This document shows, one piece after another, positions 25,380 to 34,616 of a stretch of 64,000 nucleotides of DNA. The notes under the pieces are model-generated. The model saw only the letters and a list, made by a program, of their open reading frames with translations, was not told where the DNA came from and did no database searches. Each line of letters begins with the position of its first letter. Positions within the stretch are counted from its first letter, which is position 1. A program made the translations under genes and the position numbers. The DNA is from JASSUD01 sp031963445 (GTDB lineage: Bacteria > Pseudomonadota > Gammaproteobacteria > Burkholderiales > Burkholderiaceae). Where the stretch lies: the NCBI GenBank assembly GCA_031963445.1, contig JASSUH010000001.1, positions 2,294,001 through 2,358,000 of the forward strand. The letters are read 5' to 3'.

Positions 25380-25408
25380 TATATGGGGATAAGAGTGCTT
25401 TTTTCAAT
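25380..25408 (-). promoter_or_regulatory. Probable sigma32 heat-shock promoter of groESL
   Basis: On the minus strand TATTGAAA (-35 like CTTGAAA) is followed 13 bases later by CCCCATATA (-10 like CCCCATNT). Spacing is within the sigma32 range. It lies about 115 bases before the groES start. Confidence 0.75.
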
Positions 25409-25450
25409 AGGATCAATCACGATACCTTCGCAATGAATCAAGCAAAGTTG

Positions 25451-25477
25451 TTAGCACTCCTAAGAAGCGAGTGCTAA
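25451..25477 (-). promoter_or_regulatory. CIRCE operator (HrcA binding site)
   Basis: TTAGCACTC, nine bases, GAGTGCTAA: an exact match to the CIRCE consensus. HrcA binds this inverted repeat and represses chaperonin genes until heat stress. It directly follows the sigma70 -10 box. Confidence 0.95.
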
Positions 25478-25505
25478 TTATAGAGATCGACCTATGCAAA
25501 TTCAA
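25477..25505 (-). promoter_or_regulatory. Sigma70 promoter of groESL
   Basis: Minus strand: TTGAAT at 25500-25505, a 17-base spacer, and a perfect TATAAT at 25477-25482 that touches the CIRCE operator. Repression by HrcA would act on this promoter. Confidence 0.85.
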
Positions 25506-25645
25506 GGTCGAATGCATAATGCAAAAGGCATAAGAACTTAGAACACGTTTAGGATCAACCTGACGGCCACGATGGCGTTATGCTTCACGACAAATATTTT
25601 TTAGCGACGACAGCGAAGGCTTGCATTGCCCAAAGGCCTCTAAAA

Positions 25646-25680
25646 AAAGGAAGGGCGACTTAATTAGCCGCCCTTCCTTT
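25646..25680 (-). terminator. Intrinsic terminator of the 25701-26597 gene
   Basis: AAAGGAAGGGCG pairs with CGCCCTTCCTTT (12 bp, 11-base loop), followed on the minus strand by a run of seven T. It separates this gene from groESL. Confidence 0.88.
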
Positions 25681-25700
25681 CTACCTATTGCTTAAATAAC

Positions 25701-26597
25701 TTATAGCTGGGATTGTTGACGGTAACCAAAATGCCCAGCTACCGCAGCAGCAACTGCACTTAGCACAAACATAGCAAAGGTCCACCAAGCAGCTTGTGCT
25801 ACCCCTCCTGCAGCAGATGTAGCAACTTTACGCATCCGCTCTTGTGCACCTTGCCGTACGTCTTGATATTTTTCAACGGCTTGCTGATAGGTGCGGTCAA
25901 TTTCATCAACAATTTTTTTCGCTTCCTCACGGCTACGGTTTGTATTTGAGGCGATCATTTGCGTCAACTCATCTTTATCGCGGCTGCTTAAAGTTGACTT
26001 ACCTTCTTGAGCTACCCGCTCGACCAACTTAACTAGCTTAGCACCTTGATTTTTTATCTTGTCAGCATCTAAGCGAGTGCCTTGGCTTTTTTGTAGCGTG
26101 TTTTCGACTTGACTGCGTAGTTTGCTTACATCCAAGTCGATACCGCTTTTTTCCACGCCTTTAGCAATATAGGTTGAGGCTCCTGCCATACCTTGTCCGG
26201 CCAGCGAGAAACTCTTACCTACTACGCCAAGCGCTGCGCTAGAAGCCCCCGTAATCACCGCAGACATCAGATAAACAGAAAGCAGCATCGCGCCAGCCCA
26301 AGTCAACATGCCGTGTATACAACCGCGTGCTGGCGCACAAGTGCCGGCAAAATAAGCGCCAGCTGAGGTTGCGATAATGGATGTGATTACCAGCCACAAG
26401 CCCGCCCCTACTCCAAATGCTTGCAGATTGCGCTCATACATCGGCATCAATGCTGCGCCCCCTATTGCTGTACCGAGCACATTCATGACCAGAGAAAAAG
26501 CCAGTGCGAGCAACATTCCTACAAATACAGCGCCCCAAGAAACTAATGGAAATCGATGATTAAAGCTATCAGTTGAGTGATTAGAAATGACTGTCAT
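25701..26597 (-). CDS. Membrane protein with cytosolic/periplasmic coiled-coil middle domain
   Basis: 298 aa. Three to four N-terminal membrane helices rich in Gly and Ala (about residues 18-40, 62-84, 92-125; for example VSWGAVFVGMLLALAFSL), then a charged helical stretch of about 140 residues (LRSQVENTLQKSQGTRLDAD; EEAKKIVDEIDRTYQQAVEK), and a single C-terminal helix (WTFAMFVLSAVAAAVAGHFG). This architecture is common in proteobacterial proteins of unknown function that are induced by stress. It has its own terminator. No specific family name can be assigned. Confidence 0.7.
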   Translation of the reverse strand: MTVISNHSTDSFNHRFPLVSWGAVFVGMLLALAFSLVMNVLGTAIGGAALMPMYERNLQAFGVGAGLWLVITSIIATSAGAYFAGTCAPARGCIHGMLTWAGAMLLSVYLMSAVITGASSAALGVVGKSFSLAGQGMAGASTYIAKGVEKSGIDLDVSKLRSQVENTLQKSQGTRLDADKIKNQGAKLVKLVERVAQEGKSTLSSRDKDELTQMIASNTNRSREEAKKIVDEIDRTYQQAVEKYQDVRQGAQERMRKVATSAAGGVAQAAWWTFAMFVLSAVAAAVAGHFGYRQQSQL

Positions 26598-26715
26598 CGT
26601 GATTACCTTTTAAAAGTTTTATAACTAACTGTGCTAGATAAAAAATCTTAAAAAATTCAGATTAGTTTTTAATAAGACTAAAGCCAAACCCCACTAGATG
26701 TGGCATTAGTTAACC

Positions 26716-26907
26716 TCAATGACGCTTACCATGCTGATATTTACTGACCCCCGCTTTATTTAGCGAAATAGCCACTGCTTGTTTTTGTGCAGCTTTCCTA
26801 TTTTTAGGGTGGCTGGTTGAGATATGACCTTCTCGATCATATTCATGCATTAACGTTTTTACATTTTCGCTTATCGTTTCACGGCTCTTCCCCTTTTTGA
26901 GTGGCAT
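26716..26907 (-). CDS. Small basic DUF6496-like protein
   Basis: 63 aa, Lys/Arg/Gln-rich. The pattern KGKSRETISENVKTLMHE followed by GHISTSHPKNRKAAQKQAVAI is that of the DUF6496 family, small proteins often seen beside other stress-associated genes in Burkholderia. No signal peptide. Function unknown; a nucleic-acid binding role is only suggested by the charge. It lies 118 bases upstream of the membrane-protein gene. Confidence 0.75.
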   Translation of the reverse strand: MPLKKGKSRETISENVKTLMHEYDREGHISTSHPKNRKAAQKQAVAISLNKAGVSKYQHGKRH

Positions 26908-27083
26908 ATGGACTCCTACTATTTTTTAATGGCTCAGGACTAGAAAAGCAAAAAGTATTCCTATCTCTTAATCGTTAATACAGATTAATTTCTGTTCTAA
27001 GATTTTGATTAGCGCATAAGGTAGGAGAGCAATGCATTAAGCCGCTCTCTGTGTATTTGATGCCTCTTTGATGAGATCCTGTG

Positions 27084-27296
27084 CTACTTATTTTTAGCAC
27101 CCTGCTCAGCCTTATTTTTTGAGGCGTGACCAGCAACGGCCTTACGCTCTTTTGCTGGAATTTCTTTGAGTTTTGTGGCTCCGCCCACTGATGGAGGGTC
27201 ACTAGCTGGGAAAGTCATTTCTATGCCTGCATCCAACTCTTCATCGTTAGGCGGCACAGCGTACTCTTTTCCTTTTTTGGGTTTTCCAGATTTCAT
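27084..27296 (-). CDS. Small hydrophilic protein, unknown
   Basis: 70 aa, Lys-rich and probably unfolded. It contains IEMTFPASDPPSVGG, a segment that recurs in many short Burkholderiales proteins of unknown function, and a lysine/alanine tail. A GGAGAA-type ribosome binding site precedes the ATG at 27296. Together with the DUF6496-like gene it suggests a small stress-gene group. Confidence 0.65.
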   Translation of the reverse strand: MKSGKPKKGKEYAVPPNDEELDAGIEMTFPASDPPSVGGATKLKEIPAKERKAVAGHASKNKAEQGAKNK

Positions 27297-27471
27297 CAGT
27301 TCTCCTTTCTATTGAAATACTTGGAGATGGTTTTAATTTTATGGGTATTGCACATCTCAATAGGAAATAGTCCAAGGTAAATAGAGAGAAGCAAATTTAA
27401 AGCCAATTTGCCTCTCTCTAAGGAAGAACCAATCGCGCTATGGCGCTTGGTTAATACGCGAATATCTGTTT

Positions 27472-27930
27472 TTAATAGAGTTCTGGAGATGTGCGTACTG
27501 GCATTCTGACTTTAAAAACTTTGCCATCTGACAAGAAGAAAGTAACCCTAGCATTGTCACCCGGTGTGATTACATGCGTTGGTTTTTCAAACATAAGATG
27601 GAAGTTACCAGGAACCATTGAAAACTGACCATTAGCAGGAATAGTAAATTTATCAACCTTAACCATTTTGCTAGATTCTGAATCCACTATGGTCTGATAA
27701 ACGGTTACTCTTGCGTAATCTGGGCTGGTTATTTTGGTCACATCAAGTGACTGATTTGAGGAATTTTGGAGTGTGATATAGCCAGCAGCAGGTAATGCAT
27801 TAGGCAACCAGCGTACCCAAACTGAATTTTGGGCGGCCGTGATATCAGCTGATACAGGTGTTTTTGCCAAGACTGAAGCGGGTGATATAAAAGTAAATAA
27901 GCAGGTTAGAAGTAGCGCAAAGAATCTCAT
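27472..27930 (-). CDS. Periplasmic PCu(A)C family protein, ligand set incomplete
   Basis: 152 aa with a signal peptide (MRFFALLLTCLFTFISPASVLA). The body matches the PCu(A)C copper chaperone fold that delivers Cu(I) to cytochrome oxidase: WVRWLPNALPAAGYITLQNS, SPDYARVTVYQT, and PGNFHLMFEKPTHVI. The usual H-x10-M...HxM ligands are only partly kept: the second site HLM and a Met (SSKMVKV) are present, but the first His-Glu-Met region reads VTVYQT. Copper binding may therefore be weak or lost. Monocistronic in appearance. Confidence 0.8.
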   Translation of the reverse strand: MRFFALLLTCLFTFISPASVLAKTPVSADITAAQNSVWVRWLPNALPAAGYITLQNSSNQSLDVTKITSPDYARVTVYQTIVDSESSKMVKVDKFTIPANGQFSMVPGNFHLMFEKPTHVITPGDNARVTFFLSDGKVFKVRMPVRTSPELY

Positions 27931-28350
27931 GTTTTTTCCTTGTTATCGTAGCAATTAAAAAAATACTTAGACTTTGAATACTCTTGACTCACTGATTTGA
28001 ATTCTTATTAATTTTTCCACCCTCCTTTCTTATTGAAAAAATCGATTTTTTCAATACCTATAAATAAACAGAATACAGCCCCATTTATTCAAAACATCCT
28101 AATTCCTGCTTCACCATCAAAACGATTCTTATTTGCCATCCATCTTTAAACAACACGTAATTTATCTTTAGCAAAATAAGTTCCTGCCTCTGCATTTCTT
28201 AAACAAAAAACGCATCGAACAACGTTCATTTTTTAATTTAAAAGAATTTTCATAGCACTACAGAATTTAACTGGATTTACTGAGTTGAAGCCCCACTAAA
28301 TCATTCTTTTGCAAAAAGAAAAATATTGAATAAATTTTGAAAATCCAAAT
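27931..28350. other. AT-rich intergenic stretch, nothing recognised
   Basis: A region rich in A/T between the PCu(A)C gene and the permease terminator. It contains a short inverted repeat around TTGAAAAAATCGATTTTTTC near 28034. I see no gene, RNA or family 1-3 element. It should hold the PCu(A)C promoter. Confidence 0.5.
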
Positions 28351-28391
28351 AAAAAAAGCTGGAACAGCAATTGCTGTTCCAGCTTTTTTAC
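28351..28391. terminator. Bidirectional intrinsic terminator 3' of the permease
   Basis: An uninterrupted palindrome: A-run, GCTGGAACAGCAATTG, CTGTTCCAGC, T-run. The stem is about 17 bp and works on both strands; it ends the permease transcript that stops at 28426. Confidence 0.88.
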
Positions 28392-28425
28392 TTAGTAATA
28401 ACTTTTTTAATTCTGCGCTATTTAT

Positions 28426-29961
28426 TTAGTTAGCTTCACCATGCACTTTAAGCACAGGAGGCTTCGATGCAGAGGCTGTTGAATCATTGCGTAGCTTACT
28501 GTTCTTTGAGCCATAGAACACATAAATCATGATCCCCAGCGCCATCCATACAAAAAGTCGAATCCAGGTATCGGTTGGCAAACCAAGCATCAAAAATAAA
28601 GCGATAGCAGCGCCTGTTGGAGCAACAATATATACCGCCGGTGTTTTGAACGCACGTTCAAGATTAGGTTGCTTAATACGCATCACGACCACGCCAACGC
28701 AAACGATGACAAATGCAGAGAGCGTACCAATACTCACTAACTCACCTACCAAGCCAATTGGCAGAAGGCCAGCTAAGATAGTAGCAACGCTACCCGTGAT
28801 AATCGTCGGCACGTAAGGGGTGTGGAAACGCGGATGAAGCTTAGCAATGAAAGACGGCAGCAGACCATCTTGAGCCATTTTGAAGAAAATCCGCGGTTGG
28901 CTCATCAACAGTACTAGAACCACTGAAGTCAGGCCAAAAATCGCCCCTAATTTAATAATCGGCGACAACCAAAGCATACCCATCGCATCAATACCTACAG
29001 CGATTGGATCAGGCACATTGAGCTTATCGTAAGGCACCACGCCAGTTAGCACGTAAGCCACCAACATATATAGCGTCGTGCAAATCGCTATCGAACTTAG
29101 TAAGCCAATTGGCAAATTACGACGTGGGTTTTTCGTTTCTTGTGCAATACAGGACACAGCATCAAAACCAATAAAAGCAAAAAACACCACAGCAGCGCCG
29201 CGCAATATACCGCTCCAGCCAAATACCCCTAATTGTCCTGAGCTTGGCGGCACAAATGCGCCTTGCGGATTGGCGGCGGTTATCCAATTCTCGGTATTCA
29301 CAAAGCTAATGCCTGCTACGATGAAGACCAAAATGATTGACACCTTGATCACGACCATAATCGTATTAAGCCGCGTAGATTGACGCATACCAAATACCAG
29401 CAAGGTCGTCAGAACAGCAACGATAAACATCGCTGGTAAATTTAGCCATGCACCTGTATAGCTCCAGCCGGTGGTGACATCGTAGGCTAATGGTGCGCCC
29501 GCAAACATCGGCGACAAATGAATGCCAAATGAACTTAAAAAGCTCCCAACATAACCCGACCAGCCAATCGCAACAGCCGTTGCTCCTAGGCAATATTCAA
29601 GCATCAAATCCCAGCCAATCAGCCAGGCAATAAATTCGCCCATCGTCGCATATGCATAGATATAAGCACTACCTGCGACCGGTACAGCTGATGCCATTTC
29701 CGCGTAACACAAGCCAGCAAAAGCACAAGCCACCGCTCCCAGCGCAAAAGACAAAATCACTGCTGGCCCAGCATTAGCTGCTGCGGCGTGACCTGTTATC
29801 ACAAAAAGTCCTGCACCGACAATACAGCCAACCCCAAGCATGGTTAAATCAAAGCCTGATAGCACCCGTTTCATACGTGGTGCTGTTGTACCGTCTGCAC
29901 TATCCATCGCCTCTTTTTGCAAAGTGGCCACAGACTTTTTACTCCATAGCGTGGACATCAA
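28426..29961 (-). CDS. APC-family amino-acid permease (CAT/YfnA-like), copy 1
   Basis: 511 aa with about 12-14 membrane helices. The N-terminal FDLTMLGVGCIVGAGLFVIT contains the unwound Gly motif that binds the substrate backbone in APC transporters; SAYIYAYATMGEFIAWLIGW and FFAFIGFDAVSCIAQETKNP are typical of the cationic amino acid transporter branch. It imports an amino acid, substrate not determined. A close paralogue lies at 39802-41322; the two differ mainly at the ends and in scattered residues. Two importers would suit a host-dependent, amino-acid scavenging bacterium. Its own terminator follows. Confidence 0.88.
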   Translation of the reverse strand: MMSTLWSKKSVATLQKEAMDSADGTTAPRMKRVLSGFDLTMLGVGCIVGAGLFVITGHAAAANAGPAVILSFALGAVACAFAGLCYAEMASAVPVAGSAYIYAYATMGEFIAWLIGWDLMLEYCLGATAVAIGWSGYVGSFLSSFGIHLSPMFAGAPLAYDVTTGWSYTGAWLNLPAMFIVAVLTTLLVFGMRQSTRLNTIMVVIKVSIILVFIVAGISFVNTENWITAANPQGAFVPPSSGQLGVFGWSGILRGAAVVFFAFIGFDAVSCIAQETKNPRRNLPIGLLSSIAICTTLYMLVAYVLTGVVPYDKLNVPDPIAVGIDAMGMLWLSPIIKLGAIFGLTSVVLVLLMSQPRIFFKMAQDGLLPSFIAKLHPRFHTPYVPTIITGSVATILAGLLPIGLVGELVSIGTLSAFVIVCVGVVVMRIKQPNLERAFKTPAVYIVAPTGAAIALFLMLGLPTDTWIRLFVWMALGIMIYVFYGSKNSKLRNDSTASASKPPVLKVHGEAN

Positions 29962-30035
29962 ATAAAACTCCTATCTTCTTAATTAGGGCGTTTCTTACTA
30001 TAGCAGAGAATAAGTTCATACTTTGTTTTAGGATC

Positions 30036-30090
30036 TACGAAGGAACCCCAACACAACCCACTTTTAAAGATTATAAACAGGCCCTTAGGA
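30036..30090. repeat. Half of a family 3 element
   Basis: CTACGAAGGAACCCCAACAC followed by AACCCACTTTTAAAGATT and AAACAGGCCCTTA matches the right half of the copy at 20503-20654. The left half is missing. It lies between lon and the permease promoter region. Confidence 0.7.
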
Positions 30091-30144
30091 AACTTACGCG
30101 TAGACACTGATCTTACTAAGCGGCAGATTTTAAGCATAAAAAAA

Positions 30145-30181
30145 CCCCAAAAAATTAGAATGGATATCTAATTTTTTGGGG
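30145..30181 (-). terminator. Intrinsic terminator of lon
   Basis: CCCCAAAAAATTAGA pairs with TCTAATTTTTTGGGG (15 bp, 7-base loop) and is followed on the minus strand by seven T. It lies 45 bases after the lon stop. Confidence 0.88.
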
Positions 30182-30225
30182 GCAGCTCAAAAACTACAGG
30201 TTTTTAATTTCCTGCTATTTTTGTA

Positions 30226-32637
30226 TCAGTGCGTGACTATATCGCTAGCTGGCGCCGCTGATAATTTTTCAGGGATCGGAGCGCTTACTGACTCTTCTTC
30301 TGGAAGGGGCGTTGGCAAACGCTCAAGGGCCAGCTCTAATACTCGATCAATCCAGCGTACCGGCGCAATTTCAATACTGTTTTTTACATTGTCCGGAATG
30401 TCGGCTAAATCTTTTGCGTTTTCTTCTGGAATTAATACGAGTTTAATGCCCCCACGATGCGCGGCCAGCAGTTTTTCTTTCAAACCGCCAATCGGTAGTA
30501 CTTCACCACGCAATGTGATTTCGCCTGTCATCGCTACATTCGCGCGTACTGGAATGCCCGTTAGTACGGAAACAAGTGCCGTCGTCATCGCAATCCCTGC
30601 TGACGGGCCATCTTTCGGCGTAGCACCTTCAGGCACGTGGATATGAATATCTTTTTTATTCATTGCCTCTTCTTTGATGCCTAGCCGGTGCAAGCGGGAG
30701 CGAACCACTGAGCGCGCAGCATCGACTGATTCTTTCATCACATCACCAAGCGACCCGGTGCGAATGATATTGCCTTTGCCAGGCATCGTAGCCGCTTCAA
30801 TCGTTAATAGATCTCCGCCTACCTCAGTCCATGCTAAGCCAGTAACCTGCCCCACTTGGCTTTCTTTGTTAGCTAAGCCAAAGTCAAATTTGCGCACACC
30901 TAGATAGGCATCGAGGTTATCCGAGCCAATTTGCAGCGTCTTCTCTGATTTTGGTGCCAGCAACTTTTTGACGACTTTGCGACAAATTTTTGAGATTTCA
31001 CGTTCCAAAGAACGTACCCCTGCTTCGCGCGTGTAGTAGCGAATGATGTCTCGAATTGCCTCTTCAGTGACCTTAATCTCAGTTTCTTTCAGGCCATTGT
31101 TGCGTTTTTGCTTGGGCAAGAGATAACGCTGGGCGATGCTAACTTTTTCATCTTCGGTATAACCCGATAGACGAATCACTTCCATGCGATCTAATAACGG
31201 CGGTGGAATATGCAAGCTATTTGAGGTCGCCACAAACATCACGTCAGATAAATCAAATTCGACTTCAACGTAATGGTCAGCAAAGGCATGATTCTGTTCA
31301 GGATCCAGCACTTCAAGCAACGCAGAAGATGGGTCGCCACGGAAATCCATACCCATCTTATCGACTTCATCTAATAAGAAAAGCGGATTACGCACGCCTA
31401 TTCTGGAGAGGCTTTGCAAAATCTTGCCTGGCATTGAACCAATATAAGTACGACGATGGCCGCGAATCTCAGCTTCATCACGCACGCCGCCTAGCGCCAT
31501 GCGTACAAATTTACGATTGGTAGCACGGGCAATCGATTGGCCAAGCGACGTTTTACCTACGCCAGGAGGGCCAACTAAGCACAGAATCGGCGCTTTTATT
31601 TTATTCACGCGCTGCTGGACTGCGAGGTATTCCAAAATACGCTCTTTGACTTTTTCCAGCCCATAATGATCTTCATCCAACACTTTCTCAGCGTTGACTA
31701 AATCATTGTTGACCTTGCTCTTCTTGCGCCACGGCAAACCCAGTAACGTATCAATATAATTACGCACAACCGTAGCTTCAGCTGACATCGGCGACATCAA
31801 TTTGAGCTTTTTCAGCTCAGCGTCTACCTTCTTCTTCGCTTCTTTAGGCATCCGTACTTCATTGATACGCGCTTCTAGTTCTTCTAGATCAGCGCCCTCT
31901 TCGCCTAGCTCTTTCTGAATCGCTTTAACTTGCTCGTTCAAATAGTATTCGCGCTGGCTCTTCTCCATTTGACGCTTCACGCGGCCGCGAATTCTCTTTT
32001 CGACCTGCAAAATATCAATCTCTGCCTCCAGTTGCGCAAGCAAATGCTCAAGGCGTGCGCCGACTGGTGTTTTTTCCAGAAGATGTTGCTTTTGATCAAG
32101 CTTAAGAGGTAAATGCGCAGTAATGGTATCTGCCAGACGGCCAGCATCTTCAATACTGGCTAACGACGCGAGAATCTCAGGTGGCACTTTTTTGTTGAGC
32201 TTCACATACTGATCAAACTGCGACACGATCGCACGTTTCAATGCTTCAATTTCAGGATGATCAACAGGCTCTAGCCCTAACGGTAAAACATCAGCAATAA
32301 AGTGCGTATCTTGCTCTTCAATTGAAATAACTTTGGCGCGCTGCAACCCTTCCACCAGCACTTTAACTGTGCCATCAGGAAGTTTGAGCATCTGCAATAC
32401 ATTTGCAACGCAGCCAACTTCGTACATATCTTTCGCAGCTGGCTCGTCCTTCACCGCTGCTTTTTGGGCAACTAGCATGATTTGCTTGTTGCTTTCCATC
32501 ACGATTTCAAGGGCTTTAATCGACTTTGGCCGCCCCACAAATAATGGAATTACCATCTGCGGAAAGACGACCACATCCCGCAATGGCAGCAGTGGGAGTT
32601 GAATTTGTTCCGACGGAAGGATAGCGTCTCCTGACAT
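30226..32637 (-). CDS. lon: ATP-dependent protease Lon
   Basis: 803 aa, cytosolic AAA+ serine protease degrading misfolded and regulatory proteins. N-terminal LON domain (LPLLPLRDVVVFPQMVIPLF), coiled middle region, Walker A GPPGVGKTSLGQS (about residue 358), Walker B PLFLLDEVDKMG, and the C-terminal protease with catalytic Ser in PKDGPSAGIAMT and Lys in GGLKEKLLAAHRGG. All key residues intact. Last gene of the tig-clpP-clpX-lon group with a strong terminator after it. The lon-clpX gap holds repeats. Confidence 0.97.
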   Translation of the reverse strand: MSGDAILPSEQIQLPLLPLRDVVVFPQMVIPLFVGRPKSIKALEIVMESNKQIMLVAQKAAVKDEPAAKDMYEVGCVANVLQMLKLPDGTVKVLVEGLQRAKVISIEEQDTHFIADVLPLGLEPVDHPEIEALKRAIVSQFDQYVKLNKKVPPEILASLASIEDAGRLADTITAHLPLKLDQKQHLLEKTPVGARLEHLLAQLEAEIDILQVEKRIRGRVKRQMEKSQREYYLNEQVKAIQKELGEEGADLEELEARINEVRMPKEAKKKVDAELKKLKLMSPMSAEATVVRNYIDTLLGLPWRKKSKVNNDLVNAEKVLDEDHYGLEKVKERILEYLAVQQRVNKIKAPILCLVGPPGVGKTSLGQSIARATNRKFVRMALGGVRDEAEIRGHRRTYIGSMPGKILQSLSRIGVRNPLFLLDEVDKMGMDFRGDPSSALLEVLDPEQNHAFADHYVEVEFDLSDVMFVATSNSLHIPPPLLDRMEVIRLSGYTEDEKVSIAQRYLLPKQKRNNGLKETEIKVTEEAIRDIIRYYTREAGVRSLEREISKICRKVVKKLLAPKSEKTLQIGSDNLDAYLGVRKFDFGLANKESQVGQVTGLAWTEVGGDLLTIEAATMPGKGNIIRTGSLGDVMKESVDAARSVVRSRLHRLGIKEEAMNKKDIHIHVPEGATPKDGPSAGIAMTTALVSVLTGIPVRANVAMTGEITLRGEVLPIGGLKEKLLAAHRGGIKLVLIPEENAKDLADIPDNVKNSIEIAPVRWIDRVLELALERLPTPLPEEESVSAPIPEKLSAAPASDIVTH

Positions 32638-32712
32638 GTCGTCTCCCTTGAGTAAAAATCAATTCTTCAATAAATAGGCATGCAATATGTGCATGCACCA
32701 GAAATAGCCTTT

Positions 32713-32869
32713 TTAAGGAAAAGATGCACCGTCGTCTATAGCGGCGTCATGCAAACTTTCCTTAGAACTTGTTTAAGGCCTTCCTGGTGGTCTTGCGCCG
32801 CCGCAGACAGTACAAGTACGTACGGCAAGGCGGCGCAAGGGCGCCAGGGAGGTCCTAAACAAGTTCTTA
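32713..32869. repeat. Composite of a short family 2 remnant and a family 1 element
   Basis: 32713-32763 is a small palindrome with TTAAGGAAAAGATGCA and ATGCAAACTTTCCTTA arms. It runs straight into a family 1 element (32762-32869) with ends TTAGAACTTGTTTAAGG and CCTAAACAAGTTCTTA and the usual GCCGCCGCAGACAGTAC core. The clpX stop codon (32867-32869) is inside the right end. Confidence 0.8.
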
Positions 32870-34141
32870 GTTAGAACCGGCAACTTTTTGCGGCTCTTCT
32901 TCCTCATAGATTAAGAGCGGCTTACCATTACCTTCAATCGTATTCTCATCTAGTAGGACTTTACTGACCCCTTTCAAAGCAGGCAGTTCATACATTACAT
33001 CGAGCAAGGCCTGTTCCAAAATAGAGCGTAACCCACGCGCACCAGTCTTGCGACGTACAGCTTTACGGGCAATGGCGCGCAACGCTGCTGGTTGAACTTC
33101 TAGCTCGACTTGCTCCATCGCAAATAATTTACGGTACTGTTTGGTTACCGCATTTTTCGGCTCAACCAGAATCTGAATCAGCATGTCCTCATTGAGCTTA
33201 CCGAGCGTCGCCACCACAGGCAGCCGGCCAATTAACTCAGGGATCAAGCCGAACTTAATTAAATCTTCTGGCTCAACCTCGAGCAATACTTCACCTGCAT
33301 CGCGTTCCTGAATGCCTTTAACGGTTGCGCCAAAGCCAATCCCCGTTTTTTCAGTACGATTGGTAATAACCTTTTCAAGACCATCAAAAGCGCCACCGCA
33401 GATAAATAAGATATTCGTGGTGTCAACTTGTACGAAATCTTGATTCGGATGCTTACGCCCTCCTTGTGGAGGCACTGACGCAATGGTTCCTTCAATCAGC
33501 TTAAGCAACGCTTGTTGCACGCCTTCGCCAGACACATCTCGCGTAATTGACGGGTTATCCGATTTGCGGCTGATTTTGTCTATCTCATCAATATAAACAA
33601 TGCCTCGCTGCGCTTTCTCTACCTCGTAATTACAGTTTTGCAGTAATTTTTGAATGATGTTTTCAACATCTTCGCCAACGTACCCTGCTTCTGTTAACGT
33701 CGTGGCATCCACCATCACAAAAGGGACGTCCAGAAGACGCGCCAGCGTTTGAGCCAATAATGTTTTACCTGAGCCGGTTGGACCAATCAGCAAAATATTG
33801 CTTTTTGATAGCTCAACATCGTCTTTTTTACCCAGATATTTCAAGCGCTTGTAGTGGTTATAAACCGCCACGGCCAGAATTTTCTTAGCCTCTTCCTGCC
33901 CAATCACATATTGATCGAGGATGTTTCTAATCTCATGGGGAATAGGTAGTTCAGATTTTGTTGCACCGATGATATCGGCACCACTAATTTCGTCGCGGAT
34001 GATTTCATTGCACAAGTCAATGCATTCATCGCAAATAAACACTGAGGGACCAGCAATCAACTTCTTCACTTCATGCTGGCTTTTGCCGCAGAACGAGCAA
34101 TACAGAAGTTTCTCGCTATTAGAGCCTTTTTTGTCTGCCAT
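32867..34141 (-). CDS. clpX: ClpX ATPase subunit of ClpXP
   Basis: 424 aa, AAA+ unfoldase that feeds tagged proteins to ClpP. Zinc-binding domain CSFCGKSQHE...CDEC at residues 15-41, Walker A GPTGSGKTLLAQTLA, Walker B IVYIDEIDKI, IGF-type ClpP-docking loop (TGIGFGATVKG), sensor-2 Arg in GARGLRSILEQ. Intact. The TAA stop lies within a family 1 element. Confidence 0.97.
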   Translation of the reverse strand: MADKKGSNSEKLLYCSFCGKSQHEVKKLIAGPSVFICDECIDLCNEIIRDEISGADIIGATKSELPIPHEIRNILDQYVIGQEEAKKILAVAVYNHYKRLKYLGKKDDVELSKSNILLIGPTGSGKTLLAQTLARLLDVPFVMVDATTLTEAGYVGEDVENIIQKLLQNCNYEVEKAQRGIVYIDEIDKISRKSDNPSITRDVSGEGVQQALLKLIEGTIASVPPQGGRKHPNQDFVQVDTTNILFICGGAFDGLEKVITNRTEKTGIGFGATVKGIQERDAGEVLLEVEPEDLIKFGLIPELIGRLPVVATLGKLNEDMLIQILVEPKNAVTKQYRKLFAMEQVELEVQPAALRAIARKAVRRKTGARGLRSILEQALLDVMYELPALKGVSKVLLDENTIEGNGKPLLIYEEEEPQKVAGSN

Positions 34142-34299
34142 ATTAGGTAAACCTGTATGTACGAGAGGTACTTGAATTACATCATACGCCCGTTTATAGG
34201 ACGCATGAATAAGTATCTGGTTAAGCTTGAATTGCGTTTCGCACAGCTAATTGCTTTTGACTATACAGCGTTTTTGCATCACGCTGCTCGCCTATTTTT

Positions 34300-34613
34300 T
34301 AGTGCCTTCCTAGTGGCCTCGCGCCGCCGCAGACAGTACAAAAGCGTACAGTAAGGCGGCGCAAGGGCGCCAGGAAGGTCTAAAACCACTAACCAAATTA
34401 GAACTTGTTTAGGCTTTTCCTAGTGGTCTCGCGCCGCCGCAGACAGCACAAAGCCTACGGCAAGGCGGCGCAAGGGCGCCAGGAAGGTCTAAAACCACTA
34501 ACCAAATTAGAACTTGTTTAGGGTTTTCCTAGTGGTCTCGCGCCGCCGCAGACAGTACAAAGCGTACGGCAAGGCGGCGCGAGGGCGCTAGGGAAACCCT
34601 AAACAAGTTCTAA
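34300..34613. repeat. Tandem triplication of a family 1 element (period about 110 bp)
   Basis: Three copies in the clpX-clpP gap, the shared CTAGTGG word recurring at 34310, 34420 and 34529. The junctions read AAAACCACTAACCAAATTAG, so the copies arose by tandem duplication including that flank. Only the last copy has a full right end (CCCTAAACAAGTTCTAAAA). The period is far too long and the unit too palindromic for CRISPR. Confidence 0.88.
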
Positions 34614-34616
34614 AAG

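Noticed and set aside
34300..34613. Possible CRISPR array
   Set aside because: The repeat unit is about 110 bp, palindromic throughout and without spacers; it is a tandem copy of an intergenic element.
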